Below, one piece after another: positions 1 to 7,715 of a DNA stretch of 16,056 nt (positions are counted from its first letter, which is position 1; each line of letters starts with the position of its first letter). The notes beneath the pieces are model-generated. The model saw nothing but the letters and a program-made list of their open reading frames with translations. It had not been told where the DNA came from and did not search any database. The position numbers were made by a program, and so were the translations under genes. Source of the DNA: Deltaproteobacteria bacterium (GTDB taxonomy: Bacteria > Desulfobacterota > DSM-4660 > Desulfatiglandales > HGW-15); assembly GCA_016932235.1 (NCBI GenBank), contig JAFGDF010000342.1:1-16056 (forward strand), in the 5' to 3' direction.

Positions 1-49
1 CTTTAAATGATCCTATTGTCGACTTATTTTATTATTTACTGTTGTCCCC

Positions 50-211
50 TTAGATAAAATCCTTAACCAGTTCAGGTGTATATTTTATATGGCATTTTTC
101 ACATTCTGAAGGTGCCGCCTTTATTAAATTGCAATGAATAATTAAAAAAACAAGGGTAATTAATATAGGAATATATCTTTTACCGGGCATCTTTTTCTCA
201 TGATATTTCAT
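50..211 (-). pseudogene. Truncated HAO-like multiheme cytochrome c, N-terminal fragment
   Basis: A 53-codon frame encodes a basic start, a hydrophobic stretch (IPILITLVFLIIHCNLIKAA) fitting a signal peptide, then ECEKCH with one CXXCH heme site followed by TPELVKDF. A heme site followed by TP..V..(F/W) is what I know from the N-termini of hydroxylamine-oxidoreductase-like multiheme cytochromes. After TAA at 50-52 the reading continues in the adjacent frame (LSKGTTVNNKISRQ) until TAG at 13-15, suggesting a frameshift near the TTTT run at 54-57. The rest of a multiheme protein is absent. An AGGA lies directly against the ATG at 211, so spacing is poor; an in-frame ATG at 190 is an alternative. 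It reads away from the C39 peptidase gene, in the same direction. It could instead be a genuine tiny monoheme protein, but I favour a decayed fragment. Confidence 0.55.
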
Positions 212-243
212 TCCTGCGGCATGGCGATGGGACCGGGATTAGA

Positions 244-771
244 TCAGTCCATGTGCTGAGCAGCCTTCAGGGTTGGCTCCTTCCCCAGAAGAACCATACC
301 AAAATGCTCGTATGTTTCATTGTTCTTTGAGTCCCGGTCGTGCCACCGAGCAAGGAACTCCCTCTCCCGGAGCCAGGTTCGCCGGAAGGAAGCGGGATCT
401 TCAAAAAGCAACACGCCTTTTTCGAATGCGATCACGATGGCATAGTGGCCATCGTCGTAATCCTTAAGCCAGTCCTCAACCTTCATGTAGCGGTCAGCCC
501 ACGCTTGAAGAAGCACAATAACCGGGATTCCAGCTTCGACCATTCGTTTGACTTCCCGCAAAGTCCAGCCCACAGACGCCTTAACGTCAAAACCGTGCTT
601 CCTGGCGATGGCGATCATACCGGCGACGGATGTTCCATCCTCCCCTGTTCCAAGAGTCTCCATCAACTCGTCTTCACGAACCTCGACACCATAGTACGCC
701 ATCACCGTCTGCAGTGCTTTAGCTCCACAATCGAAATCAAAAGTTTGCCTGGTGACGTGAAGGTCTATCAT
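244..771 (-). CDS. C39-family cysteine peptidase-like protein
   Basis: A 175-residue protein with the papain-like C39 fold pattern. Gln9 lies six residues before Cys15 in the DCGAKAL motif (oxyanion Gln and nucleophile). GHYAIVIAF supplies His109, and FEDPAS supplies Asp125, in the C39 order Q-C-H-D. C39 domains are best known as leader-peptide processing domains of bacteriocin ABC exporters, but stand-alone copies like this one are common and usually of unknown substrate. No signal peptide, membrane segment or ABC domain is visible, so it is probably cytoplasmic. The start is set by AGGAG about eight bases upstream and by an ATGA overlap with the stop of the preceding hydrolase gene, which implies translational coupling. 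Inference: it works with that hydrolase on a peptide or amide substrate. Confidence 0.8.
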   Translation of the reverse strand: MIDLHVTRQTFDFDCGAKALQTVMAYYGVEVREDELMETLGTGEDGTSVAGMIAIARKHGFDVKASVGWTLREVKRMVEAGIPVIVLLQAWADRYMKVEDWLKDYDDGHYAIVIAFEKGVLLFEDPASFRRTWLREREFLARWHDRDSKNNETYEHFGMVLLGKEPTLKAAQHMD

Positions 772-1559
772 ACGATTTTCTCCTGTCTTTCCTGATTGAC
801 AACCCGCAACATTACCTCGATGGACTCGGCAAAGGCTCTGCGCAACCGATTGATGGCGTGAATATCCGGCGTTTTATCGGTGTTCTTATACAGGCATTCG
901 TTTGTCTCCTGAATAAATGCAGGGACTCGCGCTCCGACACGTTTAAGCTCGTTGACAGAATGCGCCGCGCACACGTGGCCGTACACTTTGTAGTATTCCG
1001 AGGCGTTCACTGTCACCTTGACTTCTGGCAGTCTCTTGCGTAACTCAGAGGCGTAGGTCTCTACATAGACGTCCGGGCAATAGTGAAGAGGTGCCAAATC
1101 CAAGGGAGAGTGCTGGAAATTCATTAAATCGATCTGATTGTCACCCACTCCTTGCGCCGTCACCGTGGAATGGCCATCCAGCATGAACTCGGCTCCGTCC
1201 ATTATGGCATTCTCGATATTCCGGTGGAACTCCTTAAGGTACCTATCCGAAAGCTGACGGCGGACCGTCATGGGAGGTTCATGGCCTTTACGGTAAACAG
1301 GCCGTCCTTTTACATCTTGAACCGGCACACTGTCGTCAATAATGTCAGGTCGGCGGTTTCCCTCCAGGACAATGCTGCAGTAGGGAAACACAAGATGCCG
1401 ATTGCCCAGCATGTCCCGGAAATCATACAGCCAGTTCGTGTACCAGTCCACGTTTTGCGCCAGGATTGGAAAGTCCTCAGAAAGGGACTCCATAGGTATT
1501 TCAGACGGGATGACAATGCCACTGTGAGGGATGACTACAAGGATGCCTGCACCGCTCAT
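768..1559 (-). CDS. N-formylglutamate amidohydrolase family protein
   Basis: A 263-residue protein of the N-formylglutamate amidohydrolase (HutG-type FGase) family, zinc-dependent amidases related to the M14/M20-like fold. Visible motifs are VIPHSG (His12), EGNRRPD (Asn68-Arg69), the metal-binding DGHST (Asp128, His130), a late His pair (His195, His200) and QETNECLY (Glu218) near the C-terminus, in the family's usual order. No hut genes (urocanase, histidase, imidazolonepropionase) are nearby, so a role in histidine degradation is unlikely. Many family members act on other N-acyl amino acids or peptides. An AAAGGAA ribosome binding site precedes the ATG. The gene sits 45 bases after the MuiA-like gene and overlaps the C39 peptidase start by four bases, so the three are probably one transcript. 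Substrate unknown. Confidence 0.82.
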   Translation of the reverse strand: MSGAGILVVIPHSGIVIPSEIPMESLSEDFPILAQNVDWYTNWLYDFRDMLGNRHLVFPYCSIVLEGNRRPDIIDDSVPVQDVKGRPVYRKGHEPPMTVRRQLSDRYLKEFHRNIENAIMDGAEFMLDGHSTVTAQGVGDNQIDLMNFQHSPLDLAPLHYCPDVYVETYASELRKRLPEVKVTVNASEYYKVYGHVCAAHSVNELKRVGARVPAFIQETNECLYKNTDKTPDIHAINRLRRAFAESIEVMLRVVNQERQEKIV

Positions 1560-1604
1560 GTGTGGTTTCCTTTCCGGCCAACGCTGTAGCCAAGAGATAA
1601 GTAG

Positions 1605-3251
1605 TTATAACCCCGTGGGCACAGCATCCTTGGGATATACAAGCGTAAAGCGAATGTCGATTGTCTTCTTTTCCCCCGGTGCGAGGGACAGTTTCCACGC
1701 CATAACGCCTTCGCGATCCTGGAGGTTCTTTTCGTCCGGAGGCGGGACAAGGGCAATTTCATCCACCTTGATCCGGTCTGTTCTCGACACCGGGATACTG
1801 TCCACAATCTTTACTGACAAGGCTTTGTCGCGAAGGTTTTCGGCGATGATCCGGTAACCCTGTTCGAGCACCACCGAATCCCGTTCAATCTTGCCGAAGA
1901 ACGTCTCTTTCCGGCGGTCTGTCACCTTCTCTCTCTTCACCAACACCTCCCGGTCGGCCCCCAGGCCAATGCGGAAAGTGGCGCCTGGCTTCTTTTCCTC
2001 GAGCGTCATTTTGCCCACGTAACGGCCGGAAAAATACACGTTGAGGGGGCCGCTCAACAGTTCGCTGTCTGCTTCGGTTTCGCATATGAGGTAGGTGAGG
2101 GCGCTTTGCCGCGGTACGGCGTACCGGTAAAAATCACCCTCCAGACGGCGCGTAAAAACAGGCAAAAGAGTGGCGTCCTGTCCACTTTCAACGTTAGCGG
2201 TTTCCTTGAACGCATATTCAAAAGCCAGTTCCGAGCGCCGGCGAGCTGCAGCCGCAAAGGTTGCCGTAGGCGTCTCGGCTTCAAAAACCTCTTCCAGGGC
2301 GTCTTGAGACATGGGGGCCTGCGCTATGCTATCCGTCAGACCCGCGGATTTCCTCATGGCCATGGGTTTGGGACGGGGAACATCAAGCCACCAACTGTGG
2401 ACCTCCGGCACACGTGAACCGGACAGGGGCACCACATTGGAAACCGATAGATTTATCCACTGCCAGTCTTCACCGGTTTTTTGAACGATCCGTGCGAACA
2501 GGGTCAGATCAACACTGGAGAGGTCTTGCGGAACAGCGGCACGATATGCAGGCGACCACGAAGCGTGGCTGACAACGTACGTGGCCGTGACATCAACTTT
2601 CTGGTCAATGTCCGCATTGAACTGGATTTCGATAAGGCGCTGAAATGCTTGGCCTGGCTGCCTGAGGTCCTGCAGCTCCCGTTCAAGCTGGCGTATGTTT
2701 TTATCCAGATCAACAATAGCCTGATCCACCATGTGAATCTTCTGGTAGATCCTGGAAAATCCTTCATCCAGAAAGGTGATCGTGTCACCCAACTCCTCGG
2801 TTGTAGGCATCCGGGTCTTCAGCTCAACCGGGATCTGGGTCTTCGAAAAATCGACTATAGCACGAAGGAATTCATCCTGACGCTGCAGGGCATTTCTTTC
2901 ATCTGTCCTGGTACGGCGTTCCTGCTTGAGGTTTTCAATCCTCGCTTCGAGGGTTCGAATCTTTTCCTGGGAGGCTTCTGTTATCGGCATCTCCAGGTAC
3001 TGGACAGCGAGGAGCTCACCCCGGCCATCCACTGTGGCAGTCACGGCATCAGGATCCACGGCAAAGGCGTCTATCGGCACCCGCAGGCGATTAACACCTG
3101 CTGCCACATCGACAGTTCCTTTTCGCGTGACCTGGGCCCGGTCGATGTAAACCACCACGTCCGTTACCCTGGCGGTTACGGACTTTTCGGTGGCCATGGC
3201 AGGCAAGGTGAAACCAATCATTAACAGCAGAACAGGGAATAAATGTTTCAT
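1605..3251 (-). CDS. MuiA/DUF4139-family exported coiled-coil protein
   Basis: About 548 residues. The start chosen is the ATG at 3251, preceded five bases away by GAGGAG (complement of 3257-3262) and followed by a classical signal peptide, MKHLFPVLLLMIGFTLPAMA, with likely cleavage after AMA. A longer in-frame start at 3368 would bury this signal. After the leader comes a DUF4140-like N-terminal beta domain (VTDVVVYIDRAQVTRKG), then a Glu/Arg-rich coiled coil with heptad-like spacing (roughly mature residues 80-200). The DUF4139 part follows, with WSPAYR and TGEDWQW typical of MuiA ('mucoidy inhibitor A') family proteins, and a beta-rich C-terminus. The family is periplasmic or surface-located and of unknown biochemical function. 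The length fits the family. Downstream are an amidohydrolase and a C39 peptidase in the same direction. Confidence 0.85.
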   Translation of the reverse strand: MKHLFPVLLLMIGFTLPAMATEKSVTARVTDVVVYIDRAQVTRKGTVDVAAGVNRLRVPIDAFAVDPDAVTATVDGRGELLAVQYLEMPITEASQEKIRTLEARIENLKQERRTRTDERNALQRQDEFLRAIVDFSKTQIPVELKTRMPTTEELGDTITFLDEGFSRIYQKIHMVDQAIVDLDKNIRQLERELQDLRQPGQAFQRLIEIQFNADIDQKVDVTATYVVSHASWSPAYRAAVPQDLSSVDLTLFARIVQKTGEDWQWINLSVSNVVPLSGSRVPEVHSWWLDVPRPKPMAMRKSAGLTDSIAQAPMSQDALEEVFEAETPTATFAAAARRRSELAFEYAFKETANVESGQDATLLPVFTRRLEGDFYRYAVPRQSALTYLICETEADSELLSGPLNVYFSGRYVGKMTLEEKKPGATFRIGLGADREVLVKREKVTDRRKETFFGKIERDSVVLEQGYRIIAENLRDKALSVKIVDSIPVSRTDRIKVDEIALVPPPDEKNLQDREGVMAWKLSLAPGEKKTIDIRFTLVYPKDAVPTGL

Positions 3252-3367
3252 AAAAACTCCTCGTTGGGTGCACACGATTAAAAATCCATATTTGCAAGTC
3301 TTGAAAGAGATGGCTGCCCGATACAGGCCATCAACAAGTATCTGCCGGATTTTTTTACGACAGGCCA

Positions 3368-3652
3368 CTAGGCCGAGAGCAATTCATATATTTCAGTTGA
3401 AGGCTGGGTCACAAGGAGAGGTTCTATTTCCCGGGCTATTTCATCTCTTTGCGCTGAGGTTTCCCATCTTTTCCAGTCTTCAAGGGAACGCCAGGTACTT
3501 ATTACAGTAACGATCTGCCTGTTATTTATATTGATAAGAGTCTCTCCGGTAACGTATCCCGGCTCGGGTAAGGCTGACCTTCTAAGCTGTCGCAAAAAGT
3601 CCATTAAAATTCCGACATCCTTAGCCTCTCGTTTTATCACTACTCTGATCAT
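3368..3652 (-). CDS. ABM-fold (antibiotic biosynthesis monooxygenase-like) small protein
   Basis: A 94-residue protein with the ferredoxin-like dimeric alpha/beta barrel pattern of the ABM family: an initial beta strand (MIRVVIKR), a helix, and strands around NINNRQIVTVISTW. The diagnostic W.S.EDW..W..S..R..I segment follows (about residues 54-75). ABM proteins include quinone-forming monooxygenases, heme-degrading enzymes and many small uncharacterised proteins; nothing here separates these. A very strong Shine-Dalgarno (GGAGGGAGG, complement near 3658-3667) precedes the ATG. The stop is 116 bases ahead of the MuiA-like start, so cotranscription with that gene is possible but not certain. 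The AT-rich region upstream (3653-3979) should hold its promoter. Confidence 0.8.
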   Translation of the reverse strand: MIRVVIKREAKDVGILMDFLRQLRRSALPEPGYVTGETLININNRQIVTVISTWRSLEDWKRWETSAQRDEIAREIEPLLVTQPSTEIYELLSA

Positions 3653-3718
3653 AATTCCTCCCTCCTCTCTATGCTGCTATGGTTTATCATTTTGATAAGG
3701 GGTGAATAATTATTGAAC

Positions 3719-3744
3719 AGATTTTTTCTATAGAGAAAAAATCT
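3719..3744. repeat. 11-bp AT-rich inverted repeat
   Basis: AGATTTTTTCT (3719-3729) pairs with AGAAAAAATCT (3734-3744) across a four-base loop. It lies about 70 bases upstream of the ABM-like gene on the minus strand. It is too A/T-rich to be a standard intrinsic terminator, so it may be an operator-like site or simply an AT-rich symmetry. Confidence 0.35.
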
Positions 3745-3892
3745 ATATAACTTATCACAAATTTCTTTTTAAGCTCCAAATGAAGGTTGAATTAAGTGCC
3801 TTGAACGTTCTTTGCAATATTTATTGTATTGTTAATGTATGCATTCTTTTCATATAATTTAATCAGAATGAAATATCAGTTAATAACTCTTC

Positions 3893-3925
3893 AGGAGCAT
3901 GTCGGACAAAGTCCGACATGCTCCT
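3893..3925. repeat. Perfect 15-bp palindromic hairpin
   Basis: AGGAGCATGTCGGAC (3893-3907), loop AAA, then GTCCGACATGCTCCT (3911-3925), with no mismatch. It starts 55 bases beyond the stop of the 871-aa gene on the minus strand. A transcript of that gene would form a very stable stem, but no U-tract follows on the minus strand, so a classical rho-independent terminator is not supported. The GC-rich stem within an AT-rich gap suggests a REP-like dispersed palindrome or an mRNA 3'-end stabiliser. No second copy occurs in the window. Confidence 0.75.
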
Positions 3926-3979
3926 AGGATAGTTTATGCTGAAGGTTACTCAGGCAGCAGGCCGTCAAGTGATGCCCCC

Positions 3980-6595
3980 TCATGAATCAGTCAAAATTTC
4001 AAGCTCATCTTGAGAAGCCGGTGATTCTTTTATCTCTTCAATTATTTTTTCATCCAGCAGCTCGTCAAATTTTATATGCACTGAAAAATCGTAGAAATGT
4101 GATAGGACCCCCACAATTGTCCCGTTTCGGTCTATTCTATGAAGGGAACGGCCTGTTTTAACGGTAAATTTCACATTCACAATCGGTTCCGTCAGCATCT
4201 TATCCGCTTTATTCTTTGGTATCTTGAGGTAGAATGACAAACCACCTATGGAGATATCCGCGAGGGTGCCCTGGATATGTTCCCCAACAGGTGATCCCTC
4301 TGAATCTATAGCCTGCATCGAAATTTTACCTGATATGTTGACCCGCTCGTAAGATCTGCGACTCCTGCCCTGCTTTTTCAGTAAATCAGACACCTTCTCA
4401 AGCTTCAGACAGTAATCACTGATTTTCGATCCAATGCCTGGAATCTCTTCTTCCCATTTTACAAGGATAGCTTTTTCCAGAAAGTCAATCTCAACCTTGG
4501 TAATCGCTACAGCGGAAGTCGTGCAAACGGTTGATGAAAAAAACGTATCTTCCCCGAGGATATCACCTGTACCCAATTTCTTGAGGGGGATCTCTTTGTT
4601 ATCCTGTTTGGTAACCAGTTTTACCTGCCCTTTATAGAGGAAATATAGCCTGGAATTCGATTCACCCTGCTTGAAAATAGACTGATTCGGCTCATATACG
4701 GCTGTCTTCATGGCAAAGAAAAGGGCGTTGGTCTCCGCCTCGGTGAGCCTGTCATATAACTCACGCCAGGTATTAAGACGATCCTGATCTATAGCCCCGC
4801 TCTTCTCTTCTTCAATAACCTCGCCTGATTTAACGATCTCGGTAAGTGCCATTGGGTTGACTTCCATTAGTTTATCACGCAAGGCATCGGCCCTTTCAAA
4901 TTCTCTACCCTTGGCGTATTTTACAATCATATCAAATAAAATCTTGACCGCTGATTCCACGTCCTTCTCTTGAACATGCCTATCAACCAGTTTCAACTGT
5001 TGATTGAACTCATCATCAGCCGGTTCCATCGTCCCTGATCCGGTTTCTTCTCTTTCGGCGGGCAATGTCTCCTCTGCTTTTTGAGAGATCTCCTCCGTTT
5101 CCACTCCTTCGGATCTTTTTGCTATCATATCAAGAGCGTTCTTCGCGGCAGTCTGCACACCCTTATTATATATCTCCATATTCAAAGGATCTTTTCGCTC
5201 AACGATCGCCTTGAGCGCAGGAACGGCCTCCTGAGCGCCGATATGTCCTAATGCAACGCAAATCTTCTCCTGTAAATGCACCTTCTCCTTCATGGTCCCG
5301 GGGGTCTTTGATTCGGGAAGTTCAGCAAGAATATCCAGCAGGAAACCGGCAGAGTATGATCCCAGCATGACCAGGGCTTTTAGAGCATGTTCTCCCATTT
5401 TCTTGTCATTTGTTTGAAACTCTTCGAATAAAAGACGTAAGACCTCCGCAGAAGCGACACCTTTTAAAACGTTCGCCGATATTTTAATGATCTCCTCCGG
5501 CTTCTTTATCTTTCCCGAACATATCAGATGGAATGGTTCCAGACCCTGGATAGCCTCAGCGAACTGGTAGTGTAACAGCAGGCTTTTTGCCACGCCCTGC
5601 AGTTGATTGCACATATGCCTGTACGCGGAGGTTATTATTGTCTCATATTTGATCCACTCCGTCAGTCCGGGCATGATCCTGAGCATATCCCCCATGCGGT
5701 GATCCGTTATAAGCTTTATGCTGATAGATGCCAGGACAACAGAAACCTGAGCCCTTATCTTCTCTTTATTGCTGACTATCCCTTTGCCCAGCTTGCTGAT
5801 AATCGCATCTGCAGTTTTCATCTTCCCCTGTGACATCATTCTAAGGACGGTAGGTGGGAGCGATCGCATTACCTCCGGGTCCAGAAAGGGCTTGTCATCA
5901 CCCTTTAACAAACTGTTTATGCCGTTCTGGATCCGCATTAGCTGTTTTTTCCGCTGTTCCTCTTTTCGTCTCTCGATCCCGCCCTTTGACAGGTATTCAA
6001 GGCTGTCACTGGCACGACGATCCCCCCCGGAACGGCGGTCATCATCCGAAGTACTACCGGCGGCATCATCAACTGCGGGGATTTTGTCATGTCGTTCTGC
6101 GCCATTATCTTTAACATCTTTGGCATTAACGACCCGCTGGTTTTTATCCACAGTAACAAAGATCTTTTTATCTGGAAGGATATGCCTTATGTCTGTTTTC
6201 GCCAAGGATTTGATAATGCCTCCTTCCTTTTCCAGATCTTCCGGTTTCTTATTCAATACCTCCAGGAAAGAAAGTATCTCAGATTTATCAAGCCCTTTTT
6301 CGAATGTGATGCTTTTCAGCATGCGGCTGATCATTATCTTTACGAAAGCCGCCATCTGCGGTTTTTTCTTATTCGCCTCACTTAAAACCTGTCCCGAGAT
6401 AATCAGATTGCCCTCGGACTCGGCAAATACCACTGATCCTTCCTTCTCGATAATAGCCTGGAGAACGGAAAACGCTCGGTCAATGGAATTGCCGATCATA
6501 TCGCTTGTTATGGGATAGAGGCGTAGATTCGTAAGAGCAGCATTTAAAATAATAATGGCCTCGACTGCCATATCCTGTGTGTTTGTATATGTCAT
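3980..6595 (-). CDS. Multidomain sensor: helical/HEAT-like, cNMP-binding fold and PilZ
   Basis: An 871-residue cytoplasmic protein. Residues 1-140 form an alpha/beta N-terminal region. Residues 150-220 are a charged linker with DRRSGGDRR and IERRKEEQRKK. Residues 235-495 are helical, with HEAT-like repeats clearest at 375-495 (EHALKALVMLG, KICVALGHIGAQEAVPAL). Residues 500-535 are an acidic linker and 536-590 a helical hairpin. A cyclic-nucleotide-binding beta barrel spans about 620-710 (FKQGESNSRLYFLYKGQVKL, GDILGED). A C-terminal PilZ domain spans about 746-850, with RxxxR (Arg747...Arg751) and DISIGG, the c-di-GMP-binding motifs. The cNMP phosphate cassette lacks the usual arginine (FFSSTVCTTSAVA instead of a PRxA pattern), so cAMP binding is doubtful while c-di-GMP binding looks intact. 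There is no catalytic domain, so it should be a receptor or scaffold. A GAGGGA site precedes the ATG. It appears monocistronic. Confidence 0.87.
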   Translation of the reverse strand: MTYTNTQDMAVEAIIILNAALTNLRLYPITSDMIGNSIDRAFSVLQAIIEKEGSVVFAESEGNLIISGQVLSEANKKKPQMAAFVKIMISRMLKSITFEKGLDKSEILSFLEVLNKKPEDLEKEGGIIKSLAKTDIRHILPDKKIFVTVDKNQRVVNAKDVKDNGAERHDKIPAVDDAAGSTSDDDRRSGGDRRASDSLEYLSKGGIERRKEEQRKKQLMRIQNGINSLLKGDDKPFLDPEVMRSLPPTVLRMMSQGKMKTADAIISKLGKGIVSNKEKIRAQVSVVLASISIKLITDHRMGDMLRIMPGLTEWIKYETIITSAYRHMCNQLQGVAKSLLLHYQFAEAIQGLEPFHLICSGKIKKPEEIIKISANVLKGVASAEVLRLLFEEFQTNDKKMGEHALKALVMLGSYSAGFLLDILAELPESKTPGTMKEKVHLQEKICVALGHIGAQEAVPALKAIVERKDPLNMEIYNKGVQTAAKNALDMIAKRSEGVETEEISQKAEETLPAEREETGSGTMEPADDEFNQQLKLVDRHVQEKDVESAVKILFDMIVKYAKGREFERADALRDKLMEVNPMALTEIVKSGEVIEEEKSGAIDQDRLNTWRELYDRLTEAETNALFFAMKTAVYEPNQSIFKQGESNSRLYFLYKGQVKLVTKQDNKEIPLKKLGTGDILGEDTFFSSTVCTTSAVAITKVEIDFLEKAILVKWEEEIPGIGSKISDYCLKLEKVSDLLKKQGRSRRSYERVNISGKISMQAIDSEGSPVGEHIQGTLADISIGGLSFYLKIPKNKADKMLTEPIVNVKFTVKTGRSLHRIDRNGTIVGVLSHFYDFSVHIKFDELLDEKIIEEIKESPASQDELEILTDS

Positions 6596-6780
6596 CTTTT
6601 GTCCCTCTATAGGTTAACCGTTTCCAACGCTATTTCTTATCAGGAAACCTCTACCGCGCATGAAAAGATAAAGACAAATCCTTATTTCTTGCCCCTCATA
6701 ATGAAAAACCCCTAAACTGATGTATTTTAAAATAGTTAGATGAATTTTGTCAAGAATAAAGCCCCATTTGCCGGGCATAA

Positions 6781-6906
6781 TATACTCTTCAGCTGATTCC
6801 AAAAGCATTTGAATGGAGTGCCGGGATCTTCGATGTGACAGGAACCCGGTATCGTGTTATTATCCTGGAGGATGACATGTTTTATCGCGGATGGGAAAAA
6901 GGATGA
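6781..6906 (+). other. Possible coding remnant, about 41 codons, no start codon
   Basis: Between the stops at 6778 and 6904, the plus strand reads in one frame with protein-like composition (FEWSAGIFDVTGTRYRVIIL, then EDDMFYRGWEKG). There is no ATG or GTG near its beginning. The internal ATG at 6878 follows GGAGG but leaves only nine codons. It might be the tail of a decayed gene upstream of the Cys/His-rich protein gene, or chance. I do not recognise it. The rest of 6596-7013 contains the promoter listed below and nothing else I can support. Confidence 0.25.
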
Positions 6907-6943
6907 AACAGGATGTGCCTCTCTTTATAAAGACATAGATAAC

Positions 6944-6972
6944 TTGACTGTAAAATCAGGTGAGAGTATCTT
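6944..6972 (+). promoter_or_regulatory. Sigma70-type promoter for the Cys/His-rich protein gene
   Basis: TTGACT (6944-6949) and TATCTT (6967-6972) are separated by exactly 17 bases, near the housekeeping consensus. Transcription would start around 6979, giving a leader of about 35 bases that carries AAAGGAG (6996-7002) ahead of the ATG at 7014. Confidence 0.6.
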
Positions 6973-7013
6973 TGGGATGCAAAAAAATATGCGAGAAAGG
7001 AGTTTAAAAAGCC

Positions 7014-7715
7014 ATGAGTGCCGATAGAGTGTTTACCGACAAGGAACTGAAAGAGATGGGAACTCGTACGCTGGACCTGGTATATGAGGCTATTGATTCG
7101 GATGACAAGGAGAAGGCGAAAAAACTGGCTACAAGAATGTACGAGGAGTTTAACTACCTTCATGATGGATACATGTTCTGGGTCTCCGGCCTGCTGACCT
7201 ATATCTACCGCCGCTATGGCACTGAGGCGGTTGAAGAAGCTGAAAGGGAAGCCCATACCATTGAAGCCAAGGTAGCTTTCAAGCCGCCCGAAAAAACAGA
7301 CATCCGTTCACAGGTGGAACACGCGGCAAAGGCCATGAGAGGTCACCTCCAGTCCCTCACCATTGAGGAGGATGATGAAAAGGTCATACTGACCATGAAG
7401 CCCTGCGGCTCGGGGGAGAGACTGATACAGCAGGGAGGATATGACCCCGAAATCGGCCTTGCAAGAATAAAAGAGCCCCACCGCGTCACCTGGGGCATGA
7501 AGGACTTTCCCATCTACTGCGTTCACTGTCCGGTAATGGAGATGCTGGCAATTGAGAACACAGGCAACTTTGGCTTTGTACATCCCGGGCTGGACGAAAC
7601 GTCCCTCGGGTTCTGTCACTTCTACTTTTACAAGGATCCTGAAAAAATACCGGAAGAGTACTATGCCCGGCTGGGCAAGAAAAAGCCTGTCATGGGAAAA
7701 AAGGGAATGTCATAG
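7014..7715 (+). CDS. Conserved-looking Cys/His-rich protein of unknown function
   Basis: A 233-residue soluble protein that I cannot assign to a named family. Residues 1-115 are charged and helical (two or more amphipathic helices, then VEHAAKAMRGHLQ with His103 and His111). Residues 116-205 look like an alpha/beta domain with three Cys clusters: MKPCGSG (Cys131), IYCVHCPV (Cys169, His171, Cys172) and FCHFYF (Cys201, His202). Their spacing suggests a metal, Fe-S or heme site, or a Cys-dependent hydrolase; it distantly recalls small-molecule hydrolase-type proteins with Cys-rich C-termini, but this is only an impression. The C-terminal tail is lysine-rich. There is no signal peptide or membrane helix. 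The start is supported by AAAGGAG eleven bases upstream and by a good promoter. The last six bases overlap the end of the convergent receiver-protein gene. Confidence 0.75.
   Translation: MSADRVFTDKELKEMGTRTLDLVYEAIDSDDKEKAKKLATRMYEEFNYLHDGYMFWVSGLLTYIYRRYGTEAVEEAEREAHTIEAKVAFKPPEKTDIRSQVEHAAKAMRGHLQSLTIEEDDEKVILTMKPCGSGERLIQQGGYDPEIGLARIKEPHRVTWGMKDFPIYCVHCPVMEMLAIENTGNFGFVHPGLDETSLGFCHFYFYKDPEKIPEEYYARLGKKKPVMGKKGMS

Larger units (their letters stand above)
3653..3979. other. AT-rich intergenic region with inverted repeats
   Basis: This 327-base stretch is strongly AT-rich and I see no credible gene in any frame. It separates two minus-strand genes, so it should contain the promoter for the ABM-like gene and the 3' end of the 871-aa gene transcript. 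It contains a perfect long palindrome at 3893-3925 and an 11-bp T/A-rich hairpin at 3719-3744 (both listed separately), plus a small TTATCA/TGATAA inverted repeat near 3684-3698. I could not pick out a convincing -35/-10 pair on the minus strand. Confidence 0.6.

Noticed and set aside
340..795. Plus-strand 151-codon frame
   Set aside because: Antisense to the C39 peptidase gene, whose motifs and ribosome binding site are convincing.
2481..3224. Plus-strand 247-codon frame
   Set aside because: Shadow of the MuiA-like gene; no recognisable motifs, and the opposite strand has signal peptide and domain matches.
3252..3368. N-terminal extension of the MuiA-like protein to 3368
   Set aside because: It would place 39 unrelated residues before a clear signal peptide, and the good Shine-Dalgarno lies before 3251.
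3719..3744. AT-rich hairpin as an intrinsic terminator
   Set aside because: The stem is nearly all A/T and lies upstream of, not after, the adjacent gene on the transcribed strand.
5769..6518. Plus-strand 249-codon frame
   Set aside because: Shadow of the 871-aa sensor; serine-rich composition typical of antisense frames.
6614..6808. Minus-strand 64-codon frame upstream of the sensor gene
   Set aside because: No ribosome binding site and no protein-like pattern; overlaps the better plus-strand reading.
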